Part shown: positions 1 through 6,800 of the stretch, one piece after another
How the letters are laid out: each line of letters opens with the position of its first letter
Numbering within the stretch: position 1 is the first letter of the stretch
Source: an uncultured bacterium
GTDB taxonomy: Bacteria > Desulfobacterota > Desulfobulbia > Desulfobulbales > Desulfobulbaceae
Assembly (NCBI GenBank): GCA_903896915.1
Contig: CAITZN010000686.1
Location: 1 to 8,849, forward strand
Direction of reading: 5' to 3'
DNA: 8,849 nucleotides
The notes under the pieces: generated by a model
Databases searched by the model: none
Seen by the model: the letters and a program-made list of their open reading frames with translations, nothing else
Told to the model about the DNA's origin: nothing
Made by a program: the position numbers and the translations under genes

Positions 1-3000
1 GCAGGGCTGCCTCTGTCCGACTCCGTTCCTGGTAGAGTTCAGCGTTTTCCAGGGAGATGGCTGCCTGAGCGGCCAACAATTCCAACACCGCGATCCGATG
101 CGGTAGAAAAGCGCCCTTCATCAGGTTATTTTCAAGGTAGAGCATGCCAATAAGCCTTGCCTGGCGCATTACCGGCAGGCAGAGCAGAGAAACCGGTTTT
201 GTCCTGGAGATATATTCATCCGTGAGAAACCGGCTTTCTTCCGATGCATTCTCTAGAATCACTTTTTCGAGGCTCCGCCTGACATAGTTCAGGATAGAGG
301 TGGGCAAAATCGCATCGCTTGCAAACAGAGGAACCTCAGGTTGCCGGACTTTGACAATAGCGCCCTCGGTCCAGGCCTCAGCCTCAATAACGAGACCTGC
401 GCCGCGCTCGCAAATCAGGTACCCTCGCTGGGCGCCGGCGTTTTCAAGCACGGTCTGCATCAAAGTTTCGACAAGATTTGTGATGACGATCTCACCCGAA
501 ATGACCTGCGAAGCCTTCACCACGGATAGAGCATCAAGAGCGCCGATGTGGGCCACCTGCTCTTCCTGATCAGCAAAGGGATTTTTCTCCAGAAGCCCGG
601 CGTACTGCCGGTCCATTTGCTGGACTTTGCCATCCGCCCCCCAAAGGCGATAGCAACCTCTAGCCCTGCGCAAATACGCCCCGGCTATGGCTACAAAATC
701 GTTGTGCAGATAAAATCGACCAGACGCCTCATTCGCCAGACCCTCATCCTGAACAAATCCCTGCTCTCCGGCCTCCCGTATTGCCCGGTCATAAAGGCGA
801 CCGGCCGCAAATTCCTTGCCCGCTATCCTGGCCCGTTCTGCTTCGACAAGGTGGTACAGGTGGCTGAAATTTTCCGGACAATGTTCCATCCAGCGTCGCA
901 TCTGGGCCTGATTATGCTCCAGATTACCGAGGATATCGTCTCGTACTGCTGCAGAAGCCCGGTCGAAGGTGGCGGCGAGGACGAGCGAAGCGTAGAAATT
1001 GAGCTCCGCCACCGAGATGGAACTGGAAAAGTAACCGAGTAGCCCCTGAGCAGTGGTTATTGCCTTCATAGCTTCGTCCAGGTGGCCATAAATATAGCAT
1101 ATCTGGACCTTAAGCACATGATAGCGCCCCAACGCTCCTGAGCTCTTGTGTTCCTGGCACGAGGCTATATATTCCAGCTCTCCCTTGACCTTGGGCGTAC
1201 TCTGCAGCCCTGGCACATCAACAAGCCCGCCGCCGTCGCTCTGCTCGAGCGTGCCAAGAGCCAACTGGAGACCGAGGAGGGTATCGGTCGCCCACTGGTT
1301 TTTCGTTTTGCCGGTGAACGAGAGCAGTTCGGGAATCCCCGTACGGATCGTCTCCAGGATAACCCCTCGATAAAACGGCTGAAATAGCTTGTAGGCAAGC
1401 GTGTATCCCGTCCATTGCCGTTCCCCTGAGGCGAGACCGGCCTCAATCCCTTGATTGTTGAACCCGTCGGAACACTGCAGCGGTCGTACCCAGTGACTCA
1501 GGTAATGCCCCAGCATGAAACAGGCCTGGCATTTTTGGGCCGGGGCATTGAACCGTTCACTGATTTTGAGCGCCAACTCACCGAAGGCATAGGCATCCGC
1601 AAACCGGTCCAGGGCCGAATTGAGAAACATGCCAAACGAGGTATAGCCTACCGTTGACTTGGGTGTCGGCCCGTATTGCAGGGAATGATTGACATTGAGC
1701 AGACTGATGAGGGCAAACATGGTGTTGTCGGTATAGCGGGACGGCACCACCATGTTTGAAAGCAGTTCGAGGGCGACCCTGCTGGCCGGATCGGTCATCT
1801 CCGGCTCGTCGGCAAGGGATTGAATCGTTCTGGTGCCCAGTATCTGCTCATGCCGGATCAGTTCCGCCTCCAGTTCATCCTTGAGACTAGTGAGAGAAAT
1901 CTGGACATTGAGGAGCTGCAGGCCCTGCTTACCAATCTGGATCGCATCGCCATACCGGCCCATCAGGGTATGCTGTACAATGAGGATGTTATAGAGTTCA
2001 GCCCGCTCAAGATCGGTTTGGGCGCGCGCAAGGAGAACGTCTATCAGATGTTGCGATTCGGCGTAGTTGCTGTTGACATATTGGGCAATGGCCAGCTCTT
2101 TGTGCAGGTCATACATCAGCGGGTAGTGGCTGGCCCACCCATCTTCATCCACAAATTGGACGCCAAGGGTGAGATAATTGAGTGCCAGCTCGTAGGCCGA
2201 AGAAACCTTCGCCTTCGTGCCTGCCAACAGGTTGAGCTCAGCAACACGGTATCGCTCATCCAGCTCGACAACCCCTTCACGTCCGAGATTATACTGATTG
2301 ACGATGTCAAAAATCCGCTCTTCCAGTATCTCCTGAGGGCTACCCTTAAGCATCAACCTGCCGATCTCAAGATGCATTGCCTGGCGTTGATCAGCCGGAA
2401 TCAGCGAATAGGCGGACTGCTGCACCCGATCATGCAAAAAGGTACAGGTGGCATCAGCCAGACCAAAAAGGATCAGACCGGCCTGCACAACCTCCCATAA
2501 AATTTCCTGCGCATCCTCCTGGGAGAGATTGCTTACCGCTGCCAGGGTGGCAATGCTGAAGGTGTTGCCGATGCAGCTGGCAGAGCGCAGGAGTCGTTGG
2601 GTTTCCGGGCTCAATTTCTTCAGATTCCCGACCATCAGATCGACAACATTGTCGGCATACCCCTTGGTCCGGATCAGATCAATATCCCAATGCCAGCCTT
2701 TTTCGGCAGTGTCGACCCCGACCAGATGCTCGCCGTGGAGTGTCCTTAAAAATTGGATGGTGAAAAAGGCATTGCCTCCGGTTTTTTCGTACACCAACCT
2801 CGCCAGAGATTCGACCTGCGTCTGTCCGGAACGAAAGGTGTCCGCCAGGAGATGACGAAGATGCGCAAAAGAGAGTGGTTGCAGTTGGATGGTCTGTACA
2901 CTGACCTCAGCGCTGCGGATGGCCTTCAGTTTCAGCATCAGCGGATGGGTGGGGCTGACTTCATTGTCGCGATACGCACCGATGAGCAACAGATAACGGG

Positions 3001-4198
3001 TCTGTGGCTCGGTGAGGATATACTCGAGCAGGCCTAAACTGGCTGAATCGACCCATTGCAGGTCATCGAGAAACAGAACCAGCGGATGCTGCTCTTCGGC
3101 AAAGACGCCCACGAACTTACGAAAAATTGTTCTGAACCGATTTTCCGCCTCAATCATCGGCAGCTCTGCCACCGGATGCTGCTTGCCAATGATGAGTTCA
3201 AGCTGCGGGATAATATCGACCATCAGCTGGCCGTTGACCCCCAGCGCATTCCACAACCGCACCCGCCATTGCGCCAGCACCTCTTCCCGTTCGGCCAAAA
3301 TCTGGCGGATGAGTTCCTGGAAGGCCTCGATGAGCGTTGCATAGGGAATATTGCGTTTGTACTGGTCGAATTTGCCCCAGATAAAGTGGCCGTGGCTGCG
3401 AACCACCGGTTTGTACAGCTCACTAACCAAGGAAGTCTTGCCGATGCCGGAGTAACCGGCAACCAGCATCAATTCAGGATATCCCCCTTCTGCAACCCGC
3501 TCAAAACACTTGAGCAGCACCTCTATCTCCTTCTCTCGCCCGTACAAACGGCGGGGAATGAACAACTGATTCGAGGTATCCGCTTCCCCCAGGGCAAAAG
3601 GAATTAAGTAGCCGTGCACCTGCCACTGAGAAAGACATTGCTCCAGATCCCGCTGCAGGCCGAAGGCGGTCTGGTAGCGATCCTCAGCCGCTTTGCTCAG
3701 CAGCTTCATGACAATATCTGATACCAGGGAAGGAATACTGTCCAGGATTTCAGCCGGAGACTTGGGCAGTCGGGCGATATGGCAGTGAACCCATTCAAGC
3801 GGATCTTTCGCCTGAAAAGGCAGATGACCGGTCAGCATCTCATAGAAGATGATGCCCAGCGAGTAGAGATCGGCTCGGCAATCGACCTCCTGGTTCAGTC
3901 GCCGTATCTGTTCGGGCGGCATGTAGGCCAATGGTGTCGCTGCACCCGATAAGCTTCGATAGGCTCCGTTCGTTCGGGGTCGTTTTGAGTCTGAGAGCTG
4001 ATCAATTAAAACTATGCTGCCCTTTCCGAGAGGGATGAGGATATTCGGCGGAATTACGTTACCATGGGGCACACCCTGCCGGTGGCATTCGGCCAGAGCT
4101 GCGGTGATGCGAATGGCGAGCGGCAGGAATTCGCCGATATCCATGTGCGGCTCCTGGTAGGCAACCAAAGACCCACTATTTTCTTTCTTTTGTATCAC
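1..4198 (-). CDS. Giant signalling protein: (pseudo)kinase C-lobe, AAA ATPase, helical region, GAF; 3' end outside window
   Basis: One open frame without stops continues from a TGA at 4258-4256 to the window edge, giving about 1399 codons. Numbering from GTG 4198, a protein-kinase C-lobe spans about 35-190, with catalytic loop HGNVIPPN (45-52), DQL in place of DFG (66-68), MPPEQ (93-97) and DLYSLGIIFYEMLTG. Next is a large NTPase with Walker A GYSGIGKTS (248-256) and Walker B LVLFLDD (373-379) followed by LQWVDSASLG. A long alpha-helical, TPR-like region then runs to about 1200, including RRWMEHCPENF. A GAF domain (about 1225-1390) ends in VLELLAAQAAISLENAELY. This order is typical of the kinase/ATPase/GAF/sensor histidine kinase family, whose histidine-kinase end would lie beyond position 1. 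Start choice is uncertain. GTG 4198 has AGGAG 11 bases upstream, while in-frame ATG 4144 has AGGAG at 6 bases but would begin inside the C-lobe. The missing N-lobe and the D-to-N change in the catalytic loop suggest an inactive kinase part. The product is probably cytosolic, since I see no signal or membrane segment. Confidence 0.93.
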   Translation of the reverse strand, partial: MIQKKENSGSLVAYQEPHMDIGEFLPLAIRITAALAECHRQGVPHGNVIPPNILIPLGKGSIVLIDQLSDSKRPRTNGAYRSLSGAATPLAYMPPEQIRRLNQEVDCRADLYSLGIIFYEMLTGHLPFQAKDPLEWVHCHIARLPKSPAEILDSIPSLVSDIVMKLLSKAAEDRYQTAFGLQRDLEQCLSQWQVHGYLIPFALGEADTSNQLFIPRRLYGREKEIEVLLKCFERVAEGGYPELMLVAGYSGIGKTSLVSELYKPVVRSHGHFIWGKFDQYKRNIPYATLIEAFQELIRQILAEREEVLAQWRVRLWNALGVNGQLMVDIIPQLELIIGKQHPVAELPMIEAENRFRTIFRKFVGVFAEEQHPLVLFLDDLQWVDSASLGLLEYILTEPQTRYLLLIGAYRDNEVSPTHPLMLKLKAIRSAEVSVQTIQLQPLSFAHLRHLLADTFRSGQTQVESLARLVYEKTGGNAFFTIQFLRTLHGEHLVGVDTAEKGWHWDIDLIRTKGYADNVVDLMVGNLKKLSPETQRLLRSASCIGNTFSIATLAAVSNLSQEDAQEILWEVVQAGLILFGLADATCTFLHDRVQQSAYSLIPADQRQAMHLEIGRLMLKGSPQEILEERIFDIVNQYNLGREGVVELDERYRVAELNLLAGTKAKVSSAYELALNYLTLGVQFVDEDGWASHYPLMYDLHKELAIAQYVNSNYAESQHLIDVLLARAQTDLERAELYNILIVQHTLMGRYGDAIQIGKQGLQLLNVQISLTSLKDELEAELIRHEQILGTRTIQSLADEPEMTDPASRVALELLSNMVVPSRYTDNTMFALISLLNVNHSLQYGPTPKSTVGYTSFGMFLNSALDRFADAYAFGELALKISERFNAPAQKCQACFMLGHYLSHWVRPLQCSDGFNNQGIEAGLASGERQWTGYTLAYKLFQPFYRGVILETIRTGIPELLSFTGKTKNQWATDTLLGLQLALGTLEQSDGGGLVDVPGLQSTPKVKGELEYIASCQEHKSSGALGRYHVLKVQICYIYGHLDEAMKAITTAQGLLGYFSSSISVAELNFYASLVLAATFDRASAAVRDDILGNLEHNQAQMRRWMEHCPENFSHLYHLVEAERARIAGKEFAAGRLYDRAIREAGEQGFVQDEGLANEASGRFYLHNDFVAIAGAYLRRARGCYRLWGADGKVQQMDRQYAGLLEKNPFADQEEQVAHIGALDALSVVKASQVISGEIVITNLVETLMQTVLENAGAQRGYLICERGAGLVIEAEAWTEGAIVKVRQPEVPLFASDAILPTSILNYVRRSLEKVILENASEESRFLTDEYISRTKPVSLLCLPVMRQARLIGMLYLENNLMKGAFLPHRIAVLELLAAQAAISLENAELYQERSRTEAAL

Positions 4199-4299
4199 GA
4201 GCAGTGAATCTCCTGTACGCGCAGGGCGAATACCCTTCCGGGCTGGGCAACACAATCAACTTGTTTGACTTTGAGGCCTTCAGAATAAAGGCCCTCCAT
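4195..4299 (-). pseudogene. Small ORF, possible frameshifted N-terminal remnant of the kinase gene
   Basis: A 34-codon frame opens at ATG 4299 (MEGLYSEGLKVKQ...) and ends in RVFALRVQEIHCS. Its TGA at 4197-4195 overlaps the GTG 4198 of the downstream long frame. The codons look coding (GCC CAG CCC ... GTA TTC GCC CTG CGC GTA CAG GAG). Joining this frame to the next by a one-base change near 4200 gives a continuous reading into SLLVIQKKENSG, where kinase-family members have a strand leading to the hinge. There is no convincing ribosome binding site before ATG 4299. It may be an N-lobe remnant disrupted by a one-base deletion, a translationally coupled mini-ORF, or chance. I cannot identify a domain in it. 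Confidence 0.3.
4273..4296 (-). promoter_or_regulatory. Leader hairpin upstream of the kinase-ATPase gene
   Basis: On the minus strand GAGGGCCTT and AAGGCCTC pair over 8 bases with one bulged G and a 7-base loop (TATTCTG). It lies between the predicted promoter and the start of the long gene. No T-run follows on either strand, so it is not an intrinsic terminator. It may affect translation or mRNA stability; the function is unknown. Confidence 0.35.
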
Positions 4300-4383
4300 G
4301 ATAAATATGGGGAAGAAGTGTAACGATCTGTTTTATGAATGACAAAATATATCTTGCCTGTTCAATGCGCTGCTTTTCAGAAA

Positions 4384-4412
4384 AGTATAGGCGAATATGG
4401 GAAGGATTGCAA
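4384..4412 (-). promoter_or_regulatory. Sigma70-type promoter for the kinase-ATPase gene
   Basis: On the minus strand, -35 TTGCAA (4412-4407) and -10 TATACT (4389-4384) are separated by exactly 17 bases. Transcription would start near 4377, leaving a leader of about 180 bases before GTG 4198. It lies in the intergenic region just downstream of the hypothetical secreted-protein gene and points at the long signalling gene, suggesting that gene is an independent unit. Confidence 0.65.
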
Positions 4413-4475
4413 AGAAGAGAAGGAAGCATGGCAACGAAATTGATAGGAATCAAGCCGCCCCAACCGTTGTCTCTG

Positions 4476-4490
4476 GGCAGAAATTCTGCC
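4476..4490. promoter_or_regulatory. 15-base perfect palindrome, candidate operator
   Basis: GGCAGAA-A-TTCTGCC is a perfect inverted repeat with a one-base centre. It lies 64 bases upstream of the -35 box of the predicted kinase-gene promoter, in non-coding sequence. No T-run follows, so it is not a terminator. The size and symmetry fit a dimeric regulator site, but I do not recognise the motif. Confidence 0.35.
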
Positions 4491-4540
4491 GAGCCGCAGC
4501 ACGTCGGAGAGAGGGAGATTTGCTATCTTCCGCCCCGAAA

Positions 4541-5149
4541 TCAAGGACCGGCCTCTCTCTTGGCCAGGATGAGCCAGACCAGGGCATCGCAGGGTATCTT
4601 GCCCGGCAGCTTTTGCCCGCCATACAAGGGCACATCCTCAAAACCGCCCACCCCCACCTTCTCCACCGTCACCGCAGCAACCCTGTAGCCGCTGTTGTGC
4701 AAGATTTCATCGAATTGTGCTGTCACTTCGGACCTTACAAGGATCTCCTGGACGTATTTATGGAGGCCCATGGACACAGGTTTCCCTTTTTTCTTGTCCC
4801 AGCGAGGATCTCTGTATGCTGACAGCGCAAGGTATTGCGACAACCACGGATACTCGATGAGTCGCCCCATAAACAACGAAGTATAGTTCCCCTCAAGCTT
4901 TGGCGGATCGGTCTTCGAGAAAGCCGCCTGGAGAATTCTCTGCATGGCCGATTTTGTGAAGTAGCAGGAAGGACCTTCAGGAAGAACGCGGAGGCGGAGC
5001 GTATGCGATTGATCGTCCGCTTCAACGCGCAGTGCACAGTTTCCCTCCTGCATGGCGAGAATCAAACGCTCCTGATATCCAAGGGCGATGGCGGGCGCCA
5101 CATGGACAAGCGCTAAGGTGCAGTAGAACAGGAGGCGGATGATTTCCAT
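4541..5149 (-). CDS. Hypothetical secreted or periplasmic protein
   Basis: This encodes 202 residues from ATG 5149, preceded by GAGGA at a suitable distance. The N-terminus (MEIIRLLFYCTLALVHVAPA) has one arginine, a hydrophobic core and an AIA motif at 20-22, which looks like a Sec signal peptide cut around 22-24. Cys10 lies inside the hydrophobic core and is not a lipobox. The mature part is soluble and mixed in charge. It holds three cysteines (EGNCAL, GPSCYF, KIPCDAL), a basic stretch DPRWDKKKGKP, and a C-terminal region reading SGYRVAAVTVEKVGVGG and then LYGGQKLPGKIPCDALVW. I do not recognise the family and assign no function. It starts 60 bases after the aminotransferase stop with no clear terminator between them, so co-transcription with alaC is possible. 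Confidence 0.75.
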   Translation of the reverse strand: MEIIRLLFYCTLALVHVAPAIALGYQERLILAMQEGNCALRVEADDQSHTLRLRVLPEGPSCYFTKSAMQRILQAAFSKTDPPKLEGNYTSLFMGRLIEYPWLSQYLALSAYRDPRWDKKKGKPVSMGLHKYVQEILVRSEVTAQFDEILHNSGYRVAAVTVEKVGVGGFEDVPLYGGQKLPGKIPCDALVWLILAKREAGP

Positions 5150-5209
5150 GTTTTCCTCGAAAAAGGAGCCAAAAAATTACCGGCCAGCAAAACCCGCCCT
5201 CTCAAATAT

Positions 5210-6457
5210 TTAAGCCTTGTCGCTTGCGGCCTCGAGAGTGAAAGTACCATCCTTCACCTCCTGATCGATCTCCATCAAAGCGCGCTTCATCTGCTTAAGA
5301 GCCTGACGGATGCGGTTCTCATTCTCCACCAGGGCCAGGCGCAGGTAGCTCTCGCCCTCCTCGCCAAATCCGGCTCCGGGAGCCAGGGCGACATTGGCCC
5401 GATTCATCATCTCAATGGAAAAACGCACCGATCCCATCTGCGCATACGGTTCTGGAATCTTCACCCAGAGGAACATCCCGGCCTTGGGCTTCTCGACATC
5501 CCACCCCATGCGGGCCAGTCCCTCGCAAAGCACATCCCGCCGTTTCTGGTAGATGGCCACCTGTTCGACAATGGTGTAGTCGCAGTCGCGCATGGCAACA
5601 ATGCCCGCCACCTGAATAGCGGAGAAAATCCCGTAATCGTAATAGCCCTTGATCTTGGCCAGTCCACCGACCATCTCCTTGTTGCCGACGCAGTAACCGA
5701 GTCGCCAACCCGCCATGTTATAGGATTTAGAAAACGAGCCAAATTCAACTGCAACATCAAGGGCCCCGGGAATCTCAAGGAAAGAAGGGGCGACCAGCCC
5801 ATCGTAGGTGATCTGCCCGTACGCAAAATCGTTGATCACCATGAAATTGAAACGCTTGGCCAGCTTAACCATCTCCACAAAAAATTCCCGCGAGGCCAGG
5901 GTACCGGTAGGATTATGGGGATAGTTGAGCATCACCAGCTTTGGGCTCGGATAGAGCGATTGGCACATCGAACTGACCTGGCGCAAAAAATCCTCCTCTG
6001 AGCCCAGAGGGAAGCGCATGACGCTGGCCCCGGCGATAACTGCGGCATAGACATGGATGGGGAAGAAGGGTGAGGGCACCAGCACCGTATCGCCTGGACC
6101 AAGCAGGGCCAGACAGAGATGGGAAATCCCCTCCTTGGAGCCGATGGTGCAGATGACGTCGTCCTCGCCACTCAGCTCCACCCCATATTTACGCTGGTAG
6201 TAAAGGGCGATCTCCCTTTTCAGGTTTTTCAGGCCCCCGGCGGCCGGGTAGCGGTGGGTCTTGGGATCGACCGCCACTTCGCACAGTTTTTCCGTGACCT
6301 TGCTCGGGGTTGGATCCATGGGATTGCCCATGCCGAGATCGATGACATCGATCCCCTGCCACCGTTTCTCCATTTTGATTTTGTTGATCAGGCCGAAAAG
6401 ATACGGAGGCAATTGGTTCATGCGTTCAGCAAAGCGGATGGTAACCTCGTTGTTCAT
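5210..6457 (-). CDS. alaC: AlaC-like glutamate-pyruvate (alanine) aminotransferase, PLP fold type I
   Basis: The product is 415 residues, close to the roughly 410 of Escherichia coli AlaC, and it resembles AlaC along its whole length. Shared stretches are LPPYLFGLINKIKM, VIDLGMGNPMDPTP, TIGSKEGISHL, PGDTVLVPSPFFPIHVYAAV, FGSFSKSYNMAGWRLGY, KIPEPYAQMGS and ALAPGAGFGEEGE. The PLP Schiff-base lysine is K244 in SFSKSYNMAGWR. Other cofactor or substrate residues are N182 (HNPTG), D210 and Y213 (INDFAYG), and R373 (YLRLAL), which should bind the substrate carboxylate. The expected reaction is pyruvate plus glutamate to alanine plus 2-oxoglutarate in the cytosol. The start is ATG 6457, with AGGAG six to seven bases upstream. 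The close relative LL-diaminopimelate aminotransferase is an alternative, but the AlaC-like motifs and the alanine-rich leader upstream favour alanine synthesis. The gene appears to be controlled by the attenuator at 6533-6687. Confidence 0.88.
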   Translation of the reverse strand: MNNEVTIRFAERMNQLPPYLFGLINKIKMEKRWQGIDVIDLGMGNPMDPTPSKVTEKLCEVAVDPKTHRYPAAGGLKNLKREIALYYQRKYGVELSGEDDVICTIGSKEGISHLCLALLGPGDTVLVPSPFFPIHVYAAVIAGASVMRFPLGSEEDFLRQVSSMCQSLYPSPKLVMLNYPHNPTGTLASREFFVEMVKLAKRFNFMVINDFAYGQITYDGLVAPSFLEIPGALDVAVEFGSFSKSYNMAGWRLGYCVGNKEMVGGLAKIKGYYDYGIFSAIQVAGIVAMRDCDYTIVEQVAIYQKRRDVLCEGLARMGWDVEKPKAGMFLWVKIPEPYAQMGSVRFSIEMMNRANVALAPGAGFGEEGESYLRLALVENENRIRQALKQMKRALMEIDQEVKDGTFTLEAASDKA

Positions 6458-6532
6458 GACAATCTCCTGGGGAAGGAATGAATAATCGGGACCAAAGAAC
6501 GGGCGCTTGCTGGTTTCCCTGCCGGATCAGAC

Positions 6533-6563
6533 AAAAAAAGCCTGAACCGTCGGGTCCAGGCTT
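6533..6563 (-). terminator. Intrinsic terminator (attenuator, segments E:F) upstream of alaC
   Basis: On the minus strand AAGCCTGGACC (6563-6553) pairs with GGTTCAGGCTT (6548-6538) over 11 bases with one G-U pair and a CGAC loop. The final two T of the stem start a run of seven T (6539-6533). It ends 75 bases before the alaC start codon, so it lies in the alaC leader. It would stop transcripts from the local promoter and also any read-through from ilvBN. The opposite strand has no T-run after the stem, so it works in one direction only. Confidence 0.92.
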
Positions 6564-6581
6564 AGATAAAGCCATGACCGG
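6551..6581 (-). promoter_or_regulatory. Predicted antiterminator hairpin (segments D:E)
   Basis: GGTCATGGCTT (6579-6569) can pair with AAGCCTGGACC (6563-6553). GGCTT/AAGCC and GGTC/GACC flank a 2x2 internal loop, the hairpin loop is TATCT, and one more G-C pair is possible further out after a C-C mismatch. It uses the whole 5' arm of the terminator, so the two structures cannot coexist. Its presence is read from complementarity; its formation is inferred. Confidence 0.55.
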
Positions 6582-6597
6582 GGCATCAGTCCATGGC
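6571..6597 (-). promoter_or_regulatory. Predicted anti-antiterminator hairpin (segments C:D)
   Basis: GCCATGGACTG (6597-6587) pairs with CGGTCATGGC (6580-6571) over 10 bases, with one bulged G, one G-U pair and a 6-base loop. It would hold segment D, which is needed for the antiterminator, and so leave the terminator free to form. Confidence 0.5.
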
Positions 6598-6651
6598 GAG
6601 CAGTTTCGGTACTACAAATATTCAGGGAGCAACCGGTCGCCAATGAACTGA
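6586..6651 (-). promoter_or_regulatory. Predicted long-range switch helix (segments B:C)
   Basis: Segment B, TCAGTTCATTGGCGA (6651-6637), is complementary to segment C, TCGCCATGGACTGA (6599-6586), over 14 pairs with one G-U and one bulged U. The 37 bases between them hold the end and stop codon of the leader ORF. Forming this helix removes segment C from hairpin C:D and frees segment D for the antiterminator. It is the longest helix in the leader and the best argument that the region is an evolved switch. Confidence 0.55.
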
Positions 6652-6687
6652 GTTCATCGCCGCCGCTGCCGCAACATCGGGTTTCAT
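6622..6687 (-). CDS. Alanine-rich leader peptide of alaC attenuator
   Basis: This is a 21-codon ORF beginning MKPDVAAAAAMNSVH and ending in a proline codon before TGA 6624-6622. Codons 6-10 (6672-6658) are GCG GCA GCG GCG GCG, five alanines in a row, with a sixth near the end. AGGTG (6698-6694) lies six bases before ATG 6687, a good ribosome binding site. The ORF is downstream of a predicted promoter and upstream of a switchable terminator before an alanine aminotransferase gene. This is the layout expected for a transcription-attenuation leader peptide that senses alanyl-tRNA charging. The peptide itself probably has no other job. The chance that the alanine run is just GC-rich repeat cannot be excluded without homologues. 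Confidence 0.62.
   Translation of the reverse strand: MKPDVAAAAAMNSVHWRPVAP
6641..6659 (-). promoter_or_regulatory. Predicted hairpin right after the alanine codons (segments A:B)
   Basis: CGATGAAC (6659-6652) pairs with GTTCATTG (6648-6641) over 8 bases including one G-U, with a TCA loop; its core ATGAAC/GTTCAT is perfect. The 5' arm begins within the last alanine codon of the leader ORF. A ribosome paused on the alanine codons would therefore cover it and release segment B to pair with segment C. Confidence 0.5.
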
Positions 6688-6741
6688 TTATCACACCTGA
6701 AGTTGAGATCTGTTGTGGTTACTCGCATCTCTCTACCTCTA

Positions 6742-6770
6742 TTTTTATCGTAGATCGGCAGGGTTGTCAA
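6742..6770 (-). promoter_or_regulatory. Sigma70-type promoter for alaC leader
   Basis: A perfect -35 TTGACA (6770-6765) is followed after 17 bases by -10 TAAAAA (6747-6742). Predicted transcription start is near 6735, giving a leader of about 280 bases before alaC. It lies just after the ilvN stop codon. An 11-base palindrome, GGTTGACAACC (6772-6762), overlaps the -35 box and might be a regulator site or coincidence. Confidence 0.65.
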
Positions 6771-6800
6771 CCTTGCGTTAACCTCGGCCCGACCCATAAC

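Noticed and set aside
1820..2500. 226-codon plus-strand ORF
   Set aside because: It is exactly codon-aligned antisense to the long minus-strand signalling gene, has no recognisable domain, and the minus frame gives clear family motifs on both sides.
4335..4688. 117-codon plus-strand ORF
   Set aside because: Low-complexity Pro/Ser/Arg-rich product, antisense to the secreted-protein gene and to the promoter region; no family resemblance.
5150..5209. Terminator between alaC and the secreted-protein gene
   Set aside because: A T-run (minus strand) is present but no stem of more than a few bases precedes it.
6684..6728. 14-codon minus-strand ORF (MRVTTTDLNFRCDK) whose TGA overlaps the ATG of the alanine-rich ORF
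   Set aside because: Its start is only about 7 bases after the predicted transcription start, so its AGAGG would not be in the RNA. Kept only as a remote possibility of a coupled first leader ORF.
6458..6800. T-box or amino-acid riboswitch in the alaC leader
   Set aside because: No T-box core sequence or specifier-loop architecture is visible, and a translated alanine run with alternative pairing explains the terminator better.
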